Shown here one piece after another: positions 9,393-19,471 of a stretch of 64,000 nucleotides of DNA. This DNA is from Colwellia sp. (GTDB lineage Bacteria; Pseudomonadota; Gammaproteobacteria; Enterobacterales; Alteromonadaceae). The stretch lies in assembly GCA_029938115.1 (NCBI GenBank), contig JAPYOP010000008.1:46309-110308 (forward strand), in the 5' to 3' direction. The notes beneath the pieces were generated by a model. That model saw nothing but the letters and a program-made list of their open reading frames with translations. It was not told the origin of the DNA and ran no database searches. How positions within the stretch are numbered: position 1 is the first letter of the stretch; every line of letters begins with the position of its first letter. Both the position numbers and the translations under genes were made by a program.

Positions 9393-10883
9393 TTAGCGCA
9401 TCATGATCATAGTTAAACACATATTAAGGTGCTCAATAAGGGAGCATAACTGCTCAAAATCATCTGTAGATATATTCTTTTTATCTTCAGGTTTATATTT
9501 TTTACCCGCATTTCTATTGTTCGAAAAAAACTGTCCACAAATAACACCTATAGGCCTTTTGCCTATTTTAACAGGAATAATTGCCAGTGCTCCATCATGA
9601 ATAAACCCGACGAGTTCTTTAGTAATCAAGTCCCGCCATTGCCTGTGAGTGTAATCATTGATTAATGCCGGCATTTTAGAGTCAAGAACACGACTAATCG
9701 CATTATCACTTTGAGATATATTAATGATTATTTTAGTTGGATCATCTTCAGCCCTATCATTAAAAATAAAGCGAGATTTCACCTGTGATTTATCATCTGA
9801 GAGCATAAAAAAACTGCAACGTTGAAATTTAAAAGCTTTAGCCGAATCTTTCAAAGCAGATTGCAAATACTCATTGAGATCTCGACTTGATTTCATCAAA
9901 TTGGTTAGATTAATAAATGCTGATAACAAGGCTTTTTCTTTACTAATTTGTTCAATAGGAGCAAAACGCTTATTTTTCTCAAAATCACTTGCTATAGGAA
10001 ACACCTTGATTAAATCGACTAAGACATTGGCACCATAAGATCTTAATAACTGAGTGGCCTGCTCTCGAGTATGTTCTATACGAACCTTTAACTGTTCAAC
10101 AGATATGTTCATTATTTTGGCAATATCTTCTAATAAGCTATTAAAGTCCTCTTCATTCTCACCTGGTTGAGCAATACTTGTACTCAATTTATCTGCAAAA
10201 TAAATAGTTTTCACTTCATTGGTTCTATTTTCAGGCTCATCAAGTGCTTTTAATAACAGATCACTCAAATTCCATGTTTTAACTAAGCCTCTGCTTAACT
10301 CATTAAAAGTAGTACCAATTTCTTGTTCACAGTACTCCTTAAATCCTGGACTTTCACTATCAACTATTTGCGCTAACTGATCTGCATACTTACCACCGCT
10401 ACTCCAAAAAGCAGTTTCGCCAATTCCATATAACAGTGCAGCTAAATACACCTCCTCTTGTATTTCGTCACTGTAATTAGGCACCATCATTTTGGCCAAC
10501 ATACCCGCATAAAATGAATTTGCCATCAACTGCATTAATTTTTTATAAACGCGAAAATCCAAACTTTTACTAGCCAACAAACTATCAACTAACTTTGCAG
10601 TTAAACAAACATTCTTAACGGTTTGAATGCCAAGAACTACAGTTGCACGAGAAACTGTGGTGATTTTATTCAGCCCTTTATGTCGAACATTATTAACAAC
10701 CTTAAGTAAGCAAGAAGAAAGTGCTTGATCGTATAAAATTGCCTGACTAAGTTTTGGTAAAGAGGATTTATCATCATTTGAAAATTTATCAAGCATTCTT
10801 GCCGTAGACGTGATTGCAGGTAGCTCAGTATTAGCAATAAGTTCAATCCATTGTTCTGTTGTTTTTAGCATTTTATTGCTCAT
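9393..10883 (-). CDS. HDOD-domain protein with GAF-like C-terminus
   Basis: A 496-residue cytoplasmic protein. Residues about 15-230 form an HDOD domain (LPAITSTARMLD at the start, LLYGIGETAFW in place of an HD metal site), a non-catalytic HD relative found in signalling proteins. Residues about 320-495 look like a GAF-type sensor domain (SAFINLTNLMKSSRDLNEYL, then IIPVKIGKRPIGVICG). No output domain is present. It is one of three HDOD proteins in the window. The role is probably regulatory, possibly in stress or cyclic di-GMP signalling, but this is an inference. Confidence 0.75.
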   Translation of the reverse strand: MSNKMLKTTEQWIELIANTELPAITSTARMLDKFSNDDKSSLPKLSQAILYDQALSSCLLKVVNNVRHKGLNKITTVSRATVVLGIQTVKNVCLTAKLVDSLLASKSLDFRVYKKLMQLMANSFYAGMLAKMMVPNYSDEIQEEVYLAALLYGIGETAFWSSGGKYADQLAQIVDSESPGFKEYCEQEIGTTFNELSRGLVKTWNLSDLLLKALDEPENRTNEVKTIYFADKLSTSIAQPGENEEDFNSLLEDIAKIMNISVEQLKVRIEHTREQATQLLRSYGANVLVDLIKVFPIASDFEKNKRFAPIEQISKEKALLSAFINLTNLMKSSRDLNEYLQSALKDSAKAFKFQRCSFFMLSDDKSQVKSRFIFNDRAEDDPTKIIINISQSDNAISRVLDSKMPALINDYTHRQWRDLITKELVGFIHDGALAIIPVKIGKRPIGVICGQFFSNNRNAGKKYKPEDKKNISTDDFEQLCSLIEHLNMCLTMIMMR

Positions 10884-10966
10884 ATACCCATGATGAATTG
10901 TTACTACTTACTATGCACCTATACAGCTAATTTGTCGAAATTAATTTGGTTTTTCACTATGATGAA

Positions 10967-11776
10967 TTAGAAGCTACTCCTGTCAATAAATGGCTTTTTG
11001 GCTGCATTCTTTGCTAAGCCATTTTGCATTGCTATCTGTTGATTTTTCCGTCCTAACAAACGTAATTGAGTAATGCGCTCCCAAAACAATGCCATTCTCG
11101 TATCTTTTTTCCACGTCTTTTTAAACAGATACTTGGTAGCCGCAATAGCATCAGGACTTTGCTGGCATATTTTTTCAGCCAAGGCTTGTGCTTCAATTAA
11201 TGGTTTTTCACTTACCTTTGAAACTAGACCATATTCTTCTGCTTGAACACCAGAAAAGAAGCGTCCGGTCATTGTTAGTTCCTGGGCAATATCTACACGT
11301 GTCAATCTAGATAACGTTGCCATGCCACTCATATCTGGAATAAGACCCCACTTCATTTCCAATATAGATAAATTAGCATCTGGCGTAGCAATACGATAAT
11401 CACACGCCAATATAATTTGCATACCGGCTCCAAAACAGTTGCCGTGAACAACTGCAATAACAGGTACACTTAAATCACGCCAAACATGTGCAACACGTTG
11501 AAACATATTATCTTTATTCCACGGCAGCTTAATGAAAAATCGAGGCATCATTGATGGGTTTTTAGCAACATAACTAAAATCTAGACCGGCACAAAAAGAA
11601 GCACCTGCTCCTTGTAAAATAACACAACGAATTGATCTGTCTTTATTGATAAGCTTTGCAGCTTGCACTAACTCCACAATCATTGATTTGTCTAAACCAT
11701 TATGCTTGTCAGCTCGGTTTAAGGTGACATAGGCAATTTGTTGCTTAACGTTAAAGTTTACTCTGGAATTAGTCAT
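10967..11776 (-). CDS. Crotonase-family protein (enoyl-CoA hydratase/isomerase type)
   Basis: A 269-residue cytoplasmic crotonase-fold protein with the oxyanion-hole segments GASFCAGLDF and GNCFGAGMQ. Compared with enoyl-CoA hydratase and dienoyl-CoA isomerase, the second acidic residue (ILEMKWG) and a third acidic residue (IPDMSG) are present. The residue matching Glu144 of the hydratase or Asp176 of the isomerase is Gln (GAGMQ). It is therefore unlikely to be a standard hydratase and is closer to the dienoyl-CoA isomerase pattern. No beta-oxidation genes are adjacent. The ATG at 11776 matches the usual family N-terminus; the ATG at 11791 is an alternative. Confidence 0.82.
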   Translation of the reverse strand: MTNSRVNFNVKQQIAYVTLNRADKHNGLDKSMIVELVQAAKLINKDRSIRCVILQGAGASFCAGLDFSYVAKNPSMMPRFFIKLPWNKDNMFQRVAHVWRDLSVPVIAVVHGNCFGAGMQIILACDYRIATPDANLSILEMKWGLIPDMSGMATLSRLTRVDIAQELTMTGRFFSGVQAEEYGLVSKVSEKPLIEAQALAEKICQQSPDAIAATKYLFKKTWKKDTRMALFWERITQLRLLGRKNQQIAMQNGLAKNAAKKPFIDRSSF

Positions 11777-11870
11777 AATGTTTACTATCATTAAAGCTAT
11801 GAGGGATTAAGTGTGACACAGTTAAACTGGTAGAACCACTATCGTATAAATTAATATCATAAAAAATTCA

Positions 11871-11902
11871 AATAAATAATGACAACGCTGTCATTATTTA
11901 TT
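11871..11902. promoter_or_regulatory. Candidate LacI-family operator upstream of nagB
   Basis: A perfect inverted repeat with 14-base arms, AATAAATAATGACA and TGTCATTATTTATT, around a 4-base centre with CG. The core AATGACA-NCGN-TGTCATT has the CG-centred form of LacI-family operators and resembles, from memory, the NagR box of Shewanella. It lies in the 329-bp gap between the divergent crotonase gene and nagB. The rest of this gap shows nothing else I can name. Confidence 0.65.
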
Positions 11903-12105
11903 AATATCAATACAAATTCTGTGTAAACTTACCAAGCGTACCTAGAATAATCTCATTGCATCAATAACATAGCCTTAGGCTGAACCTGTTAAAAAAAATA
12001 ACAAGCAATGATTTCTGATACTTACGGATGTCTGATACTTTCTGATGACGACCACTTTGTATAGATCCCTTTGGGACAATAGTTTAATTTTTCTAAGGAA
12101 AAACC

Positions 12106-12912
12106 ATGCAAGTTATTATTTTTGATGATGCACAGCAAGTTGCTGCGAATGCTGCCGAATGGGTAGCAGAGTTAATCAATAAAAAATCAGATCCTGTACT
12201 AGGCCTTGCCACAGGCAGTACACCTATCAGCCTATATCAACAGTTAGTTAATAAACATAATGCTGGACAACTAAGTTTCAAAAACACTACAAGTTTTAAC
12301 TTAGATGAATACTTAGGTATTGACGCCAATAGTACCCAGAGTTACCGCCACTTTATGAATGAAAACTTGTTTGATCATGTTGACATTGATAAGAGCAAAA
12401 CTTATTTGCCAACTTGTAATCAAGGTGAAAACCCAAGAGAGCAAGGCTTAGCTTACGAAGAAAAAATCAAGCAAGCCAATGGAGTCGATTTACAAATACT
12501 AGGCATTGGTGCTAACGGACATATTGGCTTCAATGAACCAACATCAAGTTTAGCGTCTCGCACACGTATTAAAACGTTAACTCAGCAAACATTAACAGAT
12601 AATTCTCGCTTGTTTGATGAAAACGAGTTCCAACCAACCCTTGCCATGACAATGGGTATTGCCACAATATTAGATGCAAGATATGTATTATTAATGGCAA
12701 CAGGGATTAATAAAGCACAAGCGGTAAAAGACATGGTTGCGGGGCCGCTTTCAGCGATGTGCCCAGCATCAGCACTGCAAATGCATGAGAATGCTATTGT
12801 ATTATTAGATAAAGCAGCAGCAAGTAAGTTAGAAGATCAAGAATATTACCAATGGGCTAATGATCAAAATATTAAGGTCAACCAAGAGTTTGGTTTGTAT
12901 CATAATTATTAA
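12106..12912 (+). CDS. nagB: Glucosamine-6-phosphate deaminase
   Basis: Converts glucosamine 6-phosphate to fructose 6-phosphate and ammonia in amino-sugar and chitin breakdown; cytoplasmic. The 268 residues include the phosphate-binding LATGSTPISLY, FNLDEYLG with the catalytic Asp region, and GIGANGHIGFNEP. Length matches the E. coli enzyme (266). The start follows AAGGA. No other nag genes adjoin it, so it is probably a separate member of a regulon, consistent with the CG-centred operator about 200 bases upstream. A hairpin terminator follows. Confidence 0.96.
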   Translation: MQVIIFDDAQQVAANAAEWVAELINKKSDPVLGLATGSTPISLYQQLVNKHNAGQLSFKNTTSFNLDEYLGIDANSTQSYRHFMNENLFDHVDIDKSKTYLPTCNQGENPREQGLAYEEKIKQANGVDLQILGIGANGHIGFNEPTSSLASRTRIKTLTQQTLTDNSRLFDENEFQPTLAMTMGIATILDARYVLLMATGINKAQAVKDMVAGPLSAMCPASALQMHENAIVLLDKAAASKLEDQEYYQWANDQNIKVNQEFGLYHNY

Positions 12913-12943
12913 TCCTGTACAAAAGTAGCTAGCAAAAAAAGTG

Positions 12944-12991
12944 ACGAGTGGCGAAAACACAATAAGGGAGTTATGTGTTTTCGACTCTCGT
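12944..12991. terminator. Bidirectional terminator between nagB and thyA
   Basis: A perfect 10-base inverted repeat, CGAAAACACA / TGTGTTTTCG, extended outward by ACGAG/CTCGT after three mismatched positions, lies between convergent genes. It has no long T tract of its own, but the upper stem supplies T-rich sequence on each strand. Confidence 0.65.
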
Positions 12992-13017
12992 AACTAATAA
13001 CTCGTTGCTAATACACT

Positions 13018-13869
13018 TTATACCGCAAACGGATATTTAATCGCGTCATGGCATTGGTAACCTTCGACGGAAAAATCATCCATAGTAACCCAAGTTTCTA
13101 AATCTTTTAGTGACTTAATATCAGGGTTTATGATCAATTTAGGTAATGGCATTGGTTCTCTCTTAAGCTGAACCTCTTTCATCAAAGCTAATTGATCCTC
13201 ATAGATATGGGCATTAACGATCTTATGATAGGCAATGCCCGGCTTTAAGCCAGTGATTTGTGCCATTATTGCTAAAAAGAAAAACACTTGAACTTGATTA
13301 AAATTCAGCCCAAGCGGTACATCACAAGAACGTTGAAAACTAGTTAAATAAAGCGTGCCATCTAAAATAGAAAAATTGTGGGTGTGCATACAAGGTCTTA
13401 AACAGCCCATGTGAAACTCACCGGGATTATAAAAGGTCATTATTTCAGCGCGATCATCTATGCCTTGGCTTAGGTTATCAACTATCTTTTGTAATTGATC
13501 AATCGTGCCGCCATCGGGTTTAGCCCAAGCCCTACCTTGAATACCGTACACTCGCCCCATATCATCATCACCTTTACGATGAATATTATTTAACCAAACA
13601 TCATTTAGGTTAGCATTTGCGTCCCATGTTTTTGTGCCTAACTTTCGAAAGTCAGCTGCATTGTCATAACCGCGAATATAACCAATAAATTCTGCAATTG
13701 CTGATTTAAAAAAACTTTTACGCGTGGTTATCATCGGAAACTCATTACCCGCAACATTATATTCCAAGTCAGCATTGATAACAGTTAAACAGCGTTTACC
13801 AGTACGCTCATTTTCAACCCAAACACCTTGGTCAACAATGCGTTGACATAAATCTAAATAAGCGCGCAT
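13018..13869 (-). CDS. thyA: Thymidylate synthase
   Basis: Makes dTMP from dUMP with methylene-tetrahydrofolate in the cytoplasm. The catalytic Cys is Cys160 in [11 protein letters not shown], and the dUMP-binding segments [15 protein letters not shown] and NAHIYEDQ are intact. At 283 residues it is about 19 longer than the E. coli enzyme and has the [11 protein letters not shown] form found in a branch of gammaproteobacterial ThyA. Its ATG overlaps the lgt stop by one base (TAATG), the usual lgt-thyA arrangement. Confidence 0.97.
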   Translation of the reverse strand: MRAYLDLCQRIVDQGVWVENERTGKRCLTVINADLEYNVAGNEFPMITTRKSFFKSAIAEFIGYIRGYDNAADFRKLGTKTWDANANLNDVWLNNIHRKGDDDMGRVYGIQGRAWAKPDGGTIDQLQKIVDNLSQGIDDRAEIMTFYNPGEFHMGCLRPCMHTHNFSILDGTLYLTSFQRSCDVPLGLNFNQVQVFFFLAIMAQITGLKPGIAYHKIVNAHIYEDQLALMKEVQLKREPMPLPKLIINPDIKSLKDLETWVTMDDFSVEGYQCHDAIKYPFAV

Positions 13870-14723
13870 TATGCTTTCCCTTTTACTTTAGCTTTACTAT
13901 TAGCAGATTTATTACTGCTAATAGATGACTTTTCTTGACTGACATAACCCAAATATATAACTAACATACCAACTAAAATCATTGGAATACTTAATATTTG
14001 CCCTTTAGAAATAAAAGAGAAATATAAACCTAAATGAGCATCTGGCTCTCTGAAAAACTCGACTATAGTTCTAAATACGCCATAACCAATTAAAAAGGTG
14101 CCAGAAGCTAAACCAAGACTTCGTGGTTTGCGAGTAACGACATATAGAATAAAAAATAAAACGACACCTTCAAGAAAAAATTCATACAACTGTGACGGAT
14201 GACGAGGTAGCTGCAAAGAGTCTGTTGGAAACACCATAGCCCAAGGTACATCCGTTTGTCGTCCCCACAACTCAGCATTAATAAAATTACCCAAACGCCC
14301 CATACCTAAACCGATAGGAACAAGGGGTGCAACAAAATCACCAACCCTTAAAAATGATTTATTGGTTTTTCTAGAGAAAATATAAACAGCTAAAATAACA
14401 CCAAGTAAACCACCATGAAATGACATACCGCCTTGCCAAATTTGAAATAAATATAAAGGATCTGCTAAAAAATACTCCCATTGATAAAACAGCACATAAC
14501 CAATACGGCCACCAAGTATTACCCCCAGAAAGCCATAAAATAATAAATCACTGACTTGATCTCGAGTCCATTCGCCACCACTTTTATCAGCCGCTTTATT
14601 GGCAATAAACATGGCACCTAAAAAGCCAACTAGGTACATCATACCGTACCAACGCAACGCCACAGGGCCTATGCTAAAAATAATAGGGTCAATAATGGGG
14701 AATTGTAAAAACTGTTCTGTCAT
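13869..14723 (-). CDS. lgt: Prolipoprotein diacylglyceryl transferase
   Basis: An inner-membrane enzyme that transfers diacylglycerol from phosphatidylglycerol to the lipobox Cys of prolipoproteins. The 284 residues have about seven hydrophobic segments, the HGGLLG segment with the essential His, and the Lgt signature [15 protein letters not shown] basic, lysine-rich tail ends the protein. It is tightly coupled to thyA. The window encodes several of its likely substrates (RlpA, the cyclophilin at 32799 and the lipoprotein at 55930). Confidence 0.97.
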   Translation of the reverse strand: MTEQFLQFPIIDPIIFSIGPVALRWYGMMYLVGFLGAMFIANKAADKSGGEWTRDQVSDLLFYGFLGVILGGRIGYVLFYQWEYFLADPLYLFQIWQGGMSFHGGLLGVILAVYIFSRKTNKSFLRVGDFVAPLVPIGLGMGRLGNFINAELWGRQTDVPWAMVFPTDSLQLPRHPSQLYEFFLEGVVLFFILYVVTRKPRSLGLASGTFLIGYGVFRTIVEFFREPDAHLGLYFSFISKGQILSIPMILVGMLVIYLGYVSQEKSSISSNKSANSKAKVKGKA

Positions 14724-14783
14724 TTGTTATCCAAAATATAAATTAGCTGATACCTGCAATAGACAAGTTTATCAGTCAATTAG

Positions 14784-15590
14784 TTAAGCTAAAATCATTT
14801 TCATTGCGACTAAAATTAGAAATACTGCAAAGACTTTTTTTAACGTGGTTACCGGTAATTTTGCGGCAAACTTAACGCCAACCGGAGCAAATAAGGAAGA
14901 TGTTAACACTATACCTAATAAGGCCGGTAAATAAACATAACCAAAACTCCATGCGGGTAACAACTGATTATCTAGCCCTGAAATGATATAACCTAAAGAG
15001 CCAAATAGCGCGACCATTACACCACATACTGTCGCAATACCGATACAATGTCGCAACGGCATGCCAAAATAAGTTAAAACAGGCACTAAAATAGCGCCAC
15101 CAGCCATGCCCATTAAGCTAGCAATAACACCGGTAATTAAACTGATAACCTGCAACTTTGCTTTTGATGGCATCTCCCTAGAGCGCTGAGAGCTAATAGA
15201 AACAAGCATATAAGAGGCGAGCACTATAACCGCGCCAGCAAAAAAGCTCGTCAATGCTTGCGCTGACAAGTGATCAGCAATAAACGCGCCTAACAACGCG
15301 CCAAAAGCCACAATAAACATTAATGGTTTGGTTAAATCCCAAGGAATATTATTGTTTTTGTGATGTGCAAAAGCAGCACTCGATGAAGTCATTACAATTG
15401 CTGAGAGCGATGTTGCCAACGCCATTGGCATTATTACTTCAGCACTTAGAACGTCATTACCAATACCTAATTGCGGTAATAAGTAAACCAAAGCAGGCAC
15501 AACAACTAAGCCGCCACCGATGCCAAGTAAGCCAGCTAAAAAACCAGCTAAGGCACCAAGAAAAATACAACTAATAAAAATAAATAACAT
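14784..15590 (-). CDS. TauE/SafE-family membrane permease
   Basis: A 268-residue polytopic protein with two repeats of the family signature: GLLGIGGGLVVVPAL near residue 20 and GMAGGAILVPVL near 160. The substrate is not indicated by context; relatives export sulfite or organosulfur anions. It sits between ptsP and lgt, as in several Alteromonadales. Its ATG overlaps the ptsP stop by one base, so it is cotranslated with ptsP. Confidence 0.88.
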   Translation of the reverse strand: MLFIFISCIFLGALAGFLAGLLGIGGGLVVVPALVYLLPQLGIGNDVLSAEVIMPMALATSLSAIVMTSSSAAFAHHKNNNIPWDLTKPLMFIVAFGALLGAFIADHLSAQALTSFFAGAVIVLASYMLVSISSQRSREMPSKAKLQVISLITGVIASLMGMAGGAILVPVLTYFGMPLRHCIGIATVCGVMVALFGSLGYIISGLDNQLLPAWSFGYVYLPALLGIVLTSSLFAPVGVKFAAKLPVTTLKKVFAVFLILVAMKMILA

Positions 15591-17911
15591 TACATTCCAG
15601 CACGGATAAAACCACCCAAATCTAGTTGCTCAAGTTGCTCATTCAAATAACTATGAACTTGTTTAGCGGTGGTAAGCTTTAAAGTATGAGACAAAATAAC
15701 TTTTGCCCTTTGAAAATCTACATGACGAATAACCCACTTTATTCGCGCTATATTATGCCCATTCATGCTGAGTTTATCAAAGCCCATTGCTAATAATAAT
15801 AATGCACCTGCAGGCTCACCTGCTAATTCCCCACAAAGACTTAATGGCACTAAGTATTTTGCTGATTGTTCTGCAATAGAGTTTAGTGCTCTAAGTACTG
15901 CTGGATGGTATGCATCATGTAAACTAGCAACTTGAGCATTGTTTCTATCAACAGCAAGCAAATACTGAGTTAGATCATTACTACCTACAGAGAAAAAGTC
16001 TACACGCTGAGCTAATTCTTCTAATTGAAAAATAACAGCAGGAACTTCCAGCATTATACCAATTTTAGGTCGAGGAAGTAGATTGTTTTGATCACTATAA
16101 GTGTCTCTATCATGTAATGAACACTCAGCTGCCAGTTTATTCTTTATTTCACTTTTCACCTCGAAATAGGCCTGATTTATTAAACGAATAGCCTCATCAA
16201 CTTCACCCACATTAGAAATCATCGGCAGCATAATTTCCAAGTTTTTATGGTGTTGATTTGCCCGCATCATAGCGCGCACCTGTACTAAAAAAATTTCTGG
16301 ATGATCGAGTGTAATTCTAATACCGCGCCAACCTAAAAAAGGATTGTCTTCAGTAATAGGAAAATATGGTAAAGACTTATCTCCACCCACATCTAACGTA
16401 CGCATAGTTACAGGCTTTCGAGGAAATCCTGATAATATCTGTTCGTATAACTTAGTTTGTTCATGCTCAGATGGAAAGCAGTGACGGTTCATAAAAGGTA
16501 TTTCGGTTCTATATAAACCAATGCCTAAAGCACCTAAGTTATCAGGACATTCAAAGCCCGCAGATAAACCGGCATTTAACTGTAATTCTATTGCACGTCC
16601 ATCAGGAGTAATGGTGGGGAAATGAATATCCTGTTGAATTTTATTAGTTAACTCGCTTTCTTGGGCAATTAAATGCTGATACTCACGTTTTAAAGCTTCA
16701 TCGGGGTTGATAAACAGCTCTCCACTGTATCCGTCAACAATCGCTTGCTGTTGATCCAGTTGAGCAACAGGAATGCTATTCACCCCCATTATTGCAGGCA
16801 ACTCAAGTGCATGAGCTAAAATAGCGGCATGAGAATTAGCCGAACCAGACAAAGAGACAATGGCCTGTAAACCTTTGTGCTGATATTCCGCTAACATAGA
16901 AGCAGTTACATCTTCAGCAAGAAGAATAAAGGCTTCAGGGAGCGTTAGTTTTTGAGTTGTTTGCTGCTGCAGATTCAGTAACAATCGATTACCTAAATCT
17001 CGAATATCACTAGCTCGCTCTTTTAAATAACTATCATCAATAGCTTCAAATTGCATCACATAGTGTTCAATTACAAGTTTAAGCGCGCTTTCTGCTTGCC
17101 AACCCTGACTTATTTTTGCCAAAACTTCTTGACGAATATCTGCCTGCTCTAGCAGTTGTATGTAAACATCAAAAATAGCTAAGTTGTCATCAGTTATAAT
17201 ATTACTTAATTTGCGACTTAGTTGTTCAAAGTCTGCTAAAGTTTTATTTACCGCGCTTTCAAACTTTTGACTTTGTTCGCTTTGTTTAGATGAGTTCACC
17301 TTCTGTATAGCTATAGTTGATAAGTCAGCTTTCGGCTGAAAAACCACAATTTGACTCAAAGCAATACCCGGTGCCCCCGCAATACCTAATAACTGTTTTA
17401 CTCCTCTATTTTCTTCTTGGCTAAATAGATTTTTCACTTCTGCATTAGATAATGCACTGGCAAGTTGCGCCGCTAGCGTCACTAAAAAAGCTTCTTCATC
17501 TTCGTTAAAATATCTAGCATGTTTTTGCTGAATAGAAAGTATGCCTAATACTTTACGCTGATGAATGATTGGCGTACCTAAAAAAGCATTAAAATCATCT
17601 TCTTCAACTTCAGGCGCATGAATATAATGAGGATGGCTACGTGCATTGGCAATATTTAAAGGCTCTTCTCGCTGACCAACTAAGCCAATTAAACCTTCAG
17701 AAAAACCGATAGTGGTTTGTCCAAAAGAGTCTTTTGCTAAACCGTCTGAGGCCATTAATAGGAAGTGTTGTTGAGAATAATTAGCTAGATAAACAGAGCA
17801 ACAGTCTGTTTTTAGTGAATTTTTGATTTGGCTAACCATACGCTCTAATGCACTTTGCAATTGCGTATCTTGACTAAATTCAAGAACAATACGGCGTAGC
17901 GTGGTTAACAT
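15590..17911 (-). CDS. ptsP: PtsP, nitrogen-PTS enzyme I
   Basis: A cytoplasmic phosphotransferase that starts the regulatory PTS(Ntr) cascade by taking phosphate from phosphoenolpyruvate and passing it to NPr. Residues about 1-160 form a GAF domain, and about 175-773 the enzyme I domains. The phospho-His is His361 (GSANSHAAILA). The PEP-binding C-terminal half shows YRTEIPFMNR, LEVPAVIF and CGELAGEPAGALLLL. Total length (773) is close to E. coli PtsP. It lies downstream of rppH, as usual, but a good terminator separates them. Confidence 0.96.
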   Translation of the reverse strand: MLTTLRRIVLEFSQDTQLQSALERMVSQIKNSLKTDCCSVYLANYSQQHFLLMASDGLAKDSFGQTTIGFSEGLIGLVGQREEPLNIANARSHPHYIHAPEVEEDDFNAFLGTPIIHQRKVLGILSIQQKHARYFNEDEEAFLVTLAAQLASALSNAEVKNLFSQEENRGVKQLLGIAGAPGIALSQIVVFQPKADLSTIAIQKVNSSKQSEQSQKFESAVNKTLADFEQLSRKLSNIITDDNLAIFDVYIQLLEQADIRQEVLAKISQGWQAESALKLVIEHYVMQFEAIDDSYLKERASDIRDLGNRLLLNLQQQTTQKLTLPEAFILLAEDVTASMLAEYQHKGLQAIVSLSGSANSHAAILAHALELPAIMGVNSIPVAQLDQQQAIVDGYSGELFINPDEALKREYQHLIAQESELTNKIQQDIHFPTITPDGRAIELQLNAGLSAGFECPDNLGALGIGLYRTEIPFMNRHCFPSEHEQTKLYEQILSGFPRKPVTMRTLDVGGDKSLPYFPITEDNPFLGWRGIRITLDHPEIFLVQVRAMMRANQHHKNLEIMLPMISNVGEVDEAIRLINQAYFEVKSEIKNKLAAECSLHDRDTYSDQNNLLPRPKIGIMLEVPAVIFQLEELAQRVDFFSVGSNDLTQYLLAVDRNNAQVASLHDAYHPAVLRALNSIAEQSAKYLVPLSLCGELAGEPAGALLLLAMGFDKLSMNGHNIARIKWVIRHVDFQRAKVILSHTLKLTTAKQVHSYLNEQLEQLDLGGFIRAGM

Positions 17912-17953
17912 AGCTTCCTTATTGTTGGGGTATAAAATTAATAGGGATATAAA

Positions 17954-17979
17954 TAAAAAAAGCCCACATTAAGTAGGCT
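17954..17979 (-). terminator. Terminator after rppH
   Basis: On the minus strand AGCCTAC, loop TTAAT, and GTGGGCT pair over seven positions with one G-T wobble, followed by seven Ts. This is a strong rho-independent terminator between rppH and ptsP, so ptsP needs its own promoter or read-through. Confidence 0.88.
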
Positions 17980-18005
17980 ATTTTAAATATAAATCATAGT
18001 AATAA

Positions 18006-18533
18006 TCAAGCTGGGCGTTTACGCCGATTAGGTCGCCTATCTGGGCGTTTTTCATATGAAAAAGCTAAAGCTTGTGAGGCAAACTCTTTCATAACCTTAC
18101 GATAAACATCGCGCTTAAATGACACAACTTGTCGTACTGGATACCAGTAACTTACCCAACGCCAATCATCAAATTCAGGATGTGAGCTGTTAAGTAAATC
18201 AACTGATGATTCAGGTGCAGTTAATTTTAATAAAAACCACTTCTGTTTTTGCCCAATACAAACAGGTTTACTGTCGTGCCTTATATAACGTTTTGGTAAT
18301 TTGTACTTCAGCCAATGCTTAGTTGAAGCAACAATTTTCACATGTTCAGGTTTTAAACCAACTTCTTCATGTAACTCTCGAAACATGGTTTGCTCTGCGG
18401 TTTCCCCTTCATCAACACCACCTTGTGGATATTGCCATGAATGTTGCCCGAACCTTCTTGCCCAAAACACTTGCCCCCTGCCATTAATTATTACTATGCC
18501 GACGTTGGCTCTATAGCCTTCGGCATCGATCAC
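18006..18533 (-). CDS. rppH: RNA pyrophosphohydrolase
   Basis: A Nudix hydrolase that removes pyrophosphate from the 5' end of triphosphorylated mRNA and so triggers RNase E decay. The Nudix box [20 protein letters not shown] is complete. The open frame runs to an ATG at 18578, but the GTG at 18533 is preferred. It follows AGGAG at 5 bases, and gives [15 protein letters not shown], matching the start of E. coli RppH (MIDDDGYRPNVGIVI) with a length of 175 against 176. It is divergent from mutH. RraB at 5117 is another RNase E-linked gene in the window. Confidence 0.95.
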   Translation of the reverse strand: MIDAEGYRANVGIVIINGRGQVFWARRFGQHSWQYPQGGVDEGETAEQTMFRELHEEVGLKPEHVKIVASTKHWLKYKLPKRYIRHDSKPVCIGQKQKWFLLKLTAPESSVDLLNSSHPEFDDWRWVSYWYPVRQVVSFKRDVYRKVMKEFASQALAFSYEKRPDRRPNRRKRPA

Positions 18534-18681
18534 AGGAACTCCTGACAAACTAAAAGATACTTGCATAGATTCAACCATATTAATGACGACTGAGCAAATG
18601 ATTACTTTGATTTTTTCCGCTATTGCCAGATAATAACGCTTTATTTTAATATATTACCATTCAATTAATGATTAGCGCTTT

Positions 18682-19371
18682 ATGACTATTCCCTCATCTG
18701 AACAAGAATTACTTGAAAGAGTGCACAACCTTGCAGGATTATCCTTAGCTGAAGTTGCTCACGGTGCTGATATAAAAATGCCCGAAGATTTAAAGCGCAA
18801 TAAAGGCTGGGTAGGCTTACTACTTGAACATGTACTTGGCGCAAGCGCTAGTTCAAGACCTGAGCCTGATTTTCCGACATTAGGTATAGAGCTAAAAACG
18901 CTACCGATAAACTGCCAAGGCAAACCACTAGAAACCACTTTTGTTTGTGTCGCCCCATTAACAGGTTTAGTAGGCGTTAATTGGCAAAACTGCTGGCTTA
19001 AAAAAAAGTTATCAAAAGTTTTGTGGGTACCTATTATTTGCGATACTCCTTTTGAAAAAAACATTCCTTTAAGCGAACGTCGCATTGGCAGTGCTTTCCT
19101 GTGGACCCCTTCTGTAGAAGAAGAACAACTTTTAGCGATGGACTGGCAAGAACTAACTGATATGATTGTGCTAGGTGAAGTAGAAAATATTCATGGAAAA
19201 CATGGTCAAGTCTTACAGTTAAGACCTAAAGCCGCTAACAATAAAGCAAAAACTAAAGCCTTTGACCGTAACGGCAAGCCATTTATGACTTTGCCTCGAG
19301 GCTTTTATTTGAAAATTCCATTTACACAAGTGTTATTAAACAAAAACCTGCGTATTAATAGCACTTTTTAA
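18682..19371 (+). CDS. mutH: DNA mismatch repair endonuclease MutH
   Basis: Nicks the unmethylated strand at hemimethylated GATC sites when activated by MutL. The restriction-enzyme-like active site is visible as Asp63, Glu70 and Lys72 in [13 protein letters not shown], matching D70/E77/K79 of the E. coli protein. The length of 229 is normal. Presence of MutH implies Dam-directed mismatch repair in this organism. No ribosome binding site is evident before the ATG. Confidence 0.96.
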   Translation: MTIPSSEQELLERVHNLAGLSLAEVAHGADIKMPEDLKRNKGWVGLLLEHVLGASASSRPEPDFPTLGIELKTLPINCQGKPLETTFVCVAPLTGLVGVNWQNCWLKKKLSKVLWVPIICDTPFEKNIPLSERRIGSAFLWTPSVEEEQLLAMDWQELTDMIVLGEVENIHGKHGQVLQLRPKAANNKAKTKAFDRNGKPFMTLPRGFYLKIPFTQVLLNKNLRINSTF

Positions 19372-19471
19372 TCGCATTTAGTTGCGCATATGCCATTTGA
19401 ATCGTACAGTTAAAGTATCATTGTTGGAATTGTACAATATCTAACAAATTTAAATTGGCGAAATCTTTGCA

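Noticed and set aside
18534..18578. Upstream ATG start for rppH
   Set aside because: The GTG at 18533 has a strong ribosome binding site and aligns with the known N-terminus, so the 15 extra residues are unlikely.
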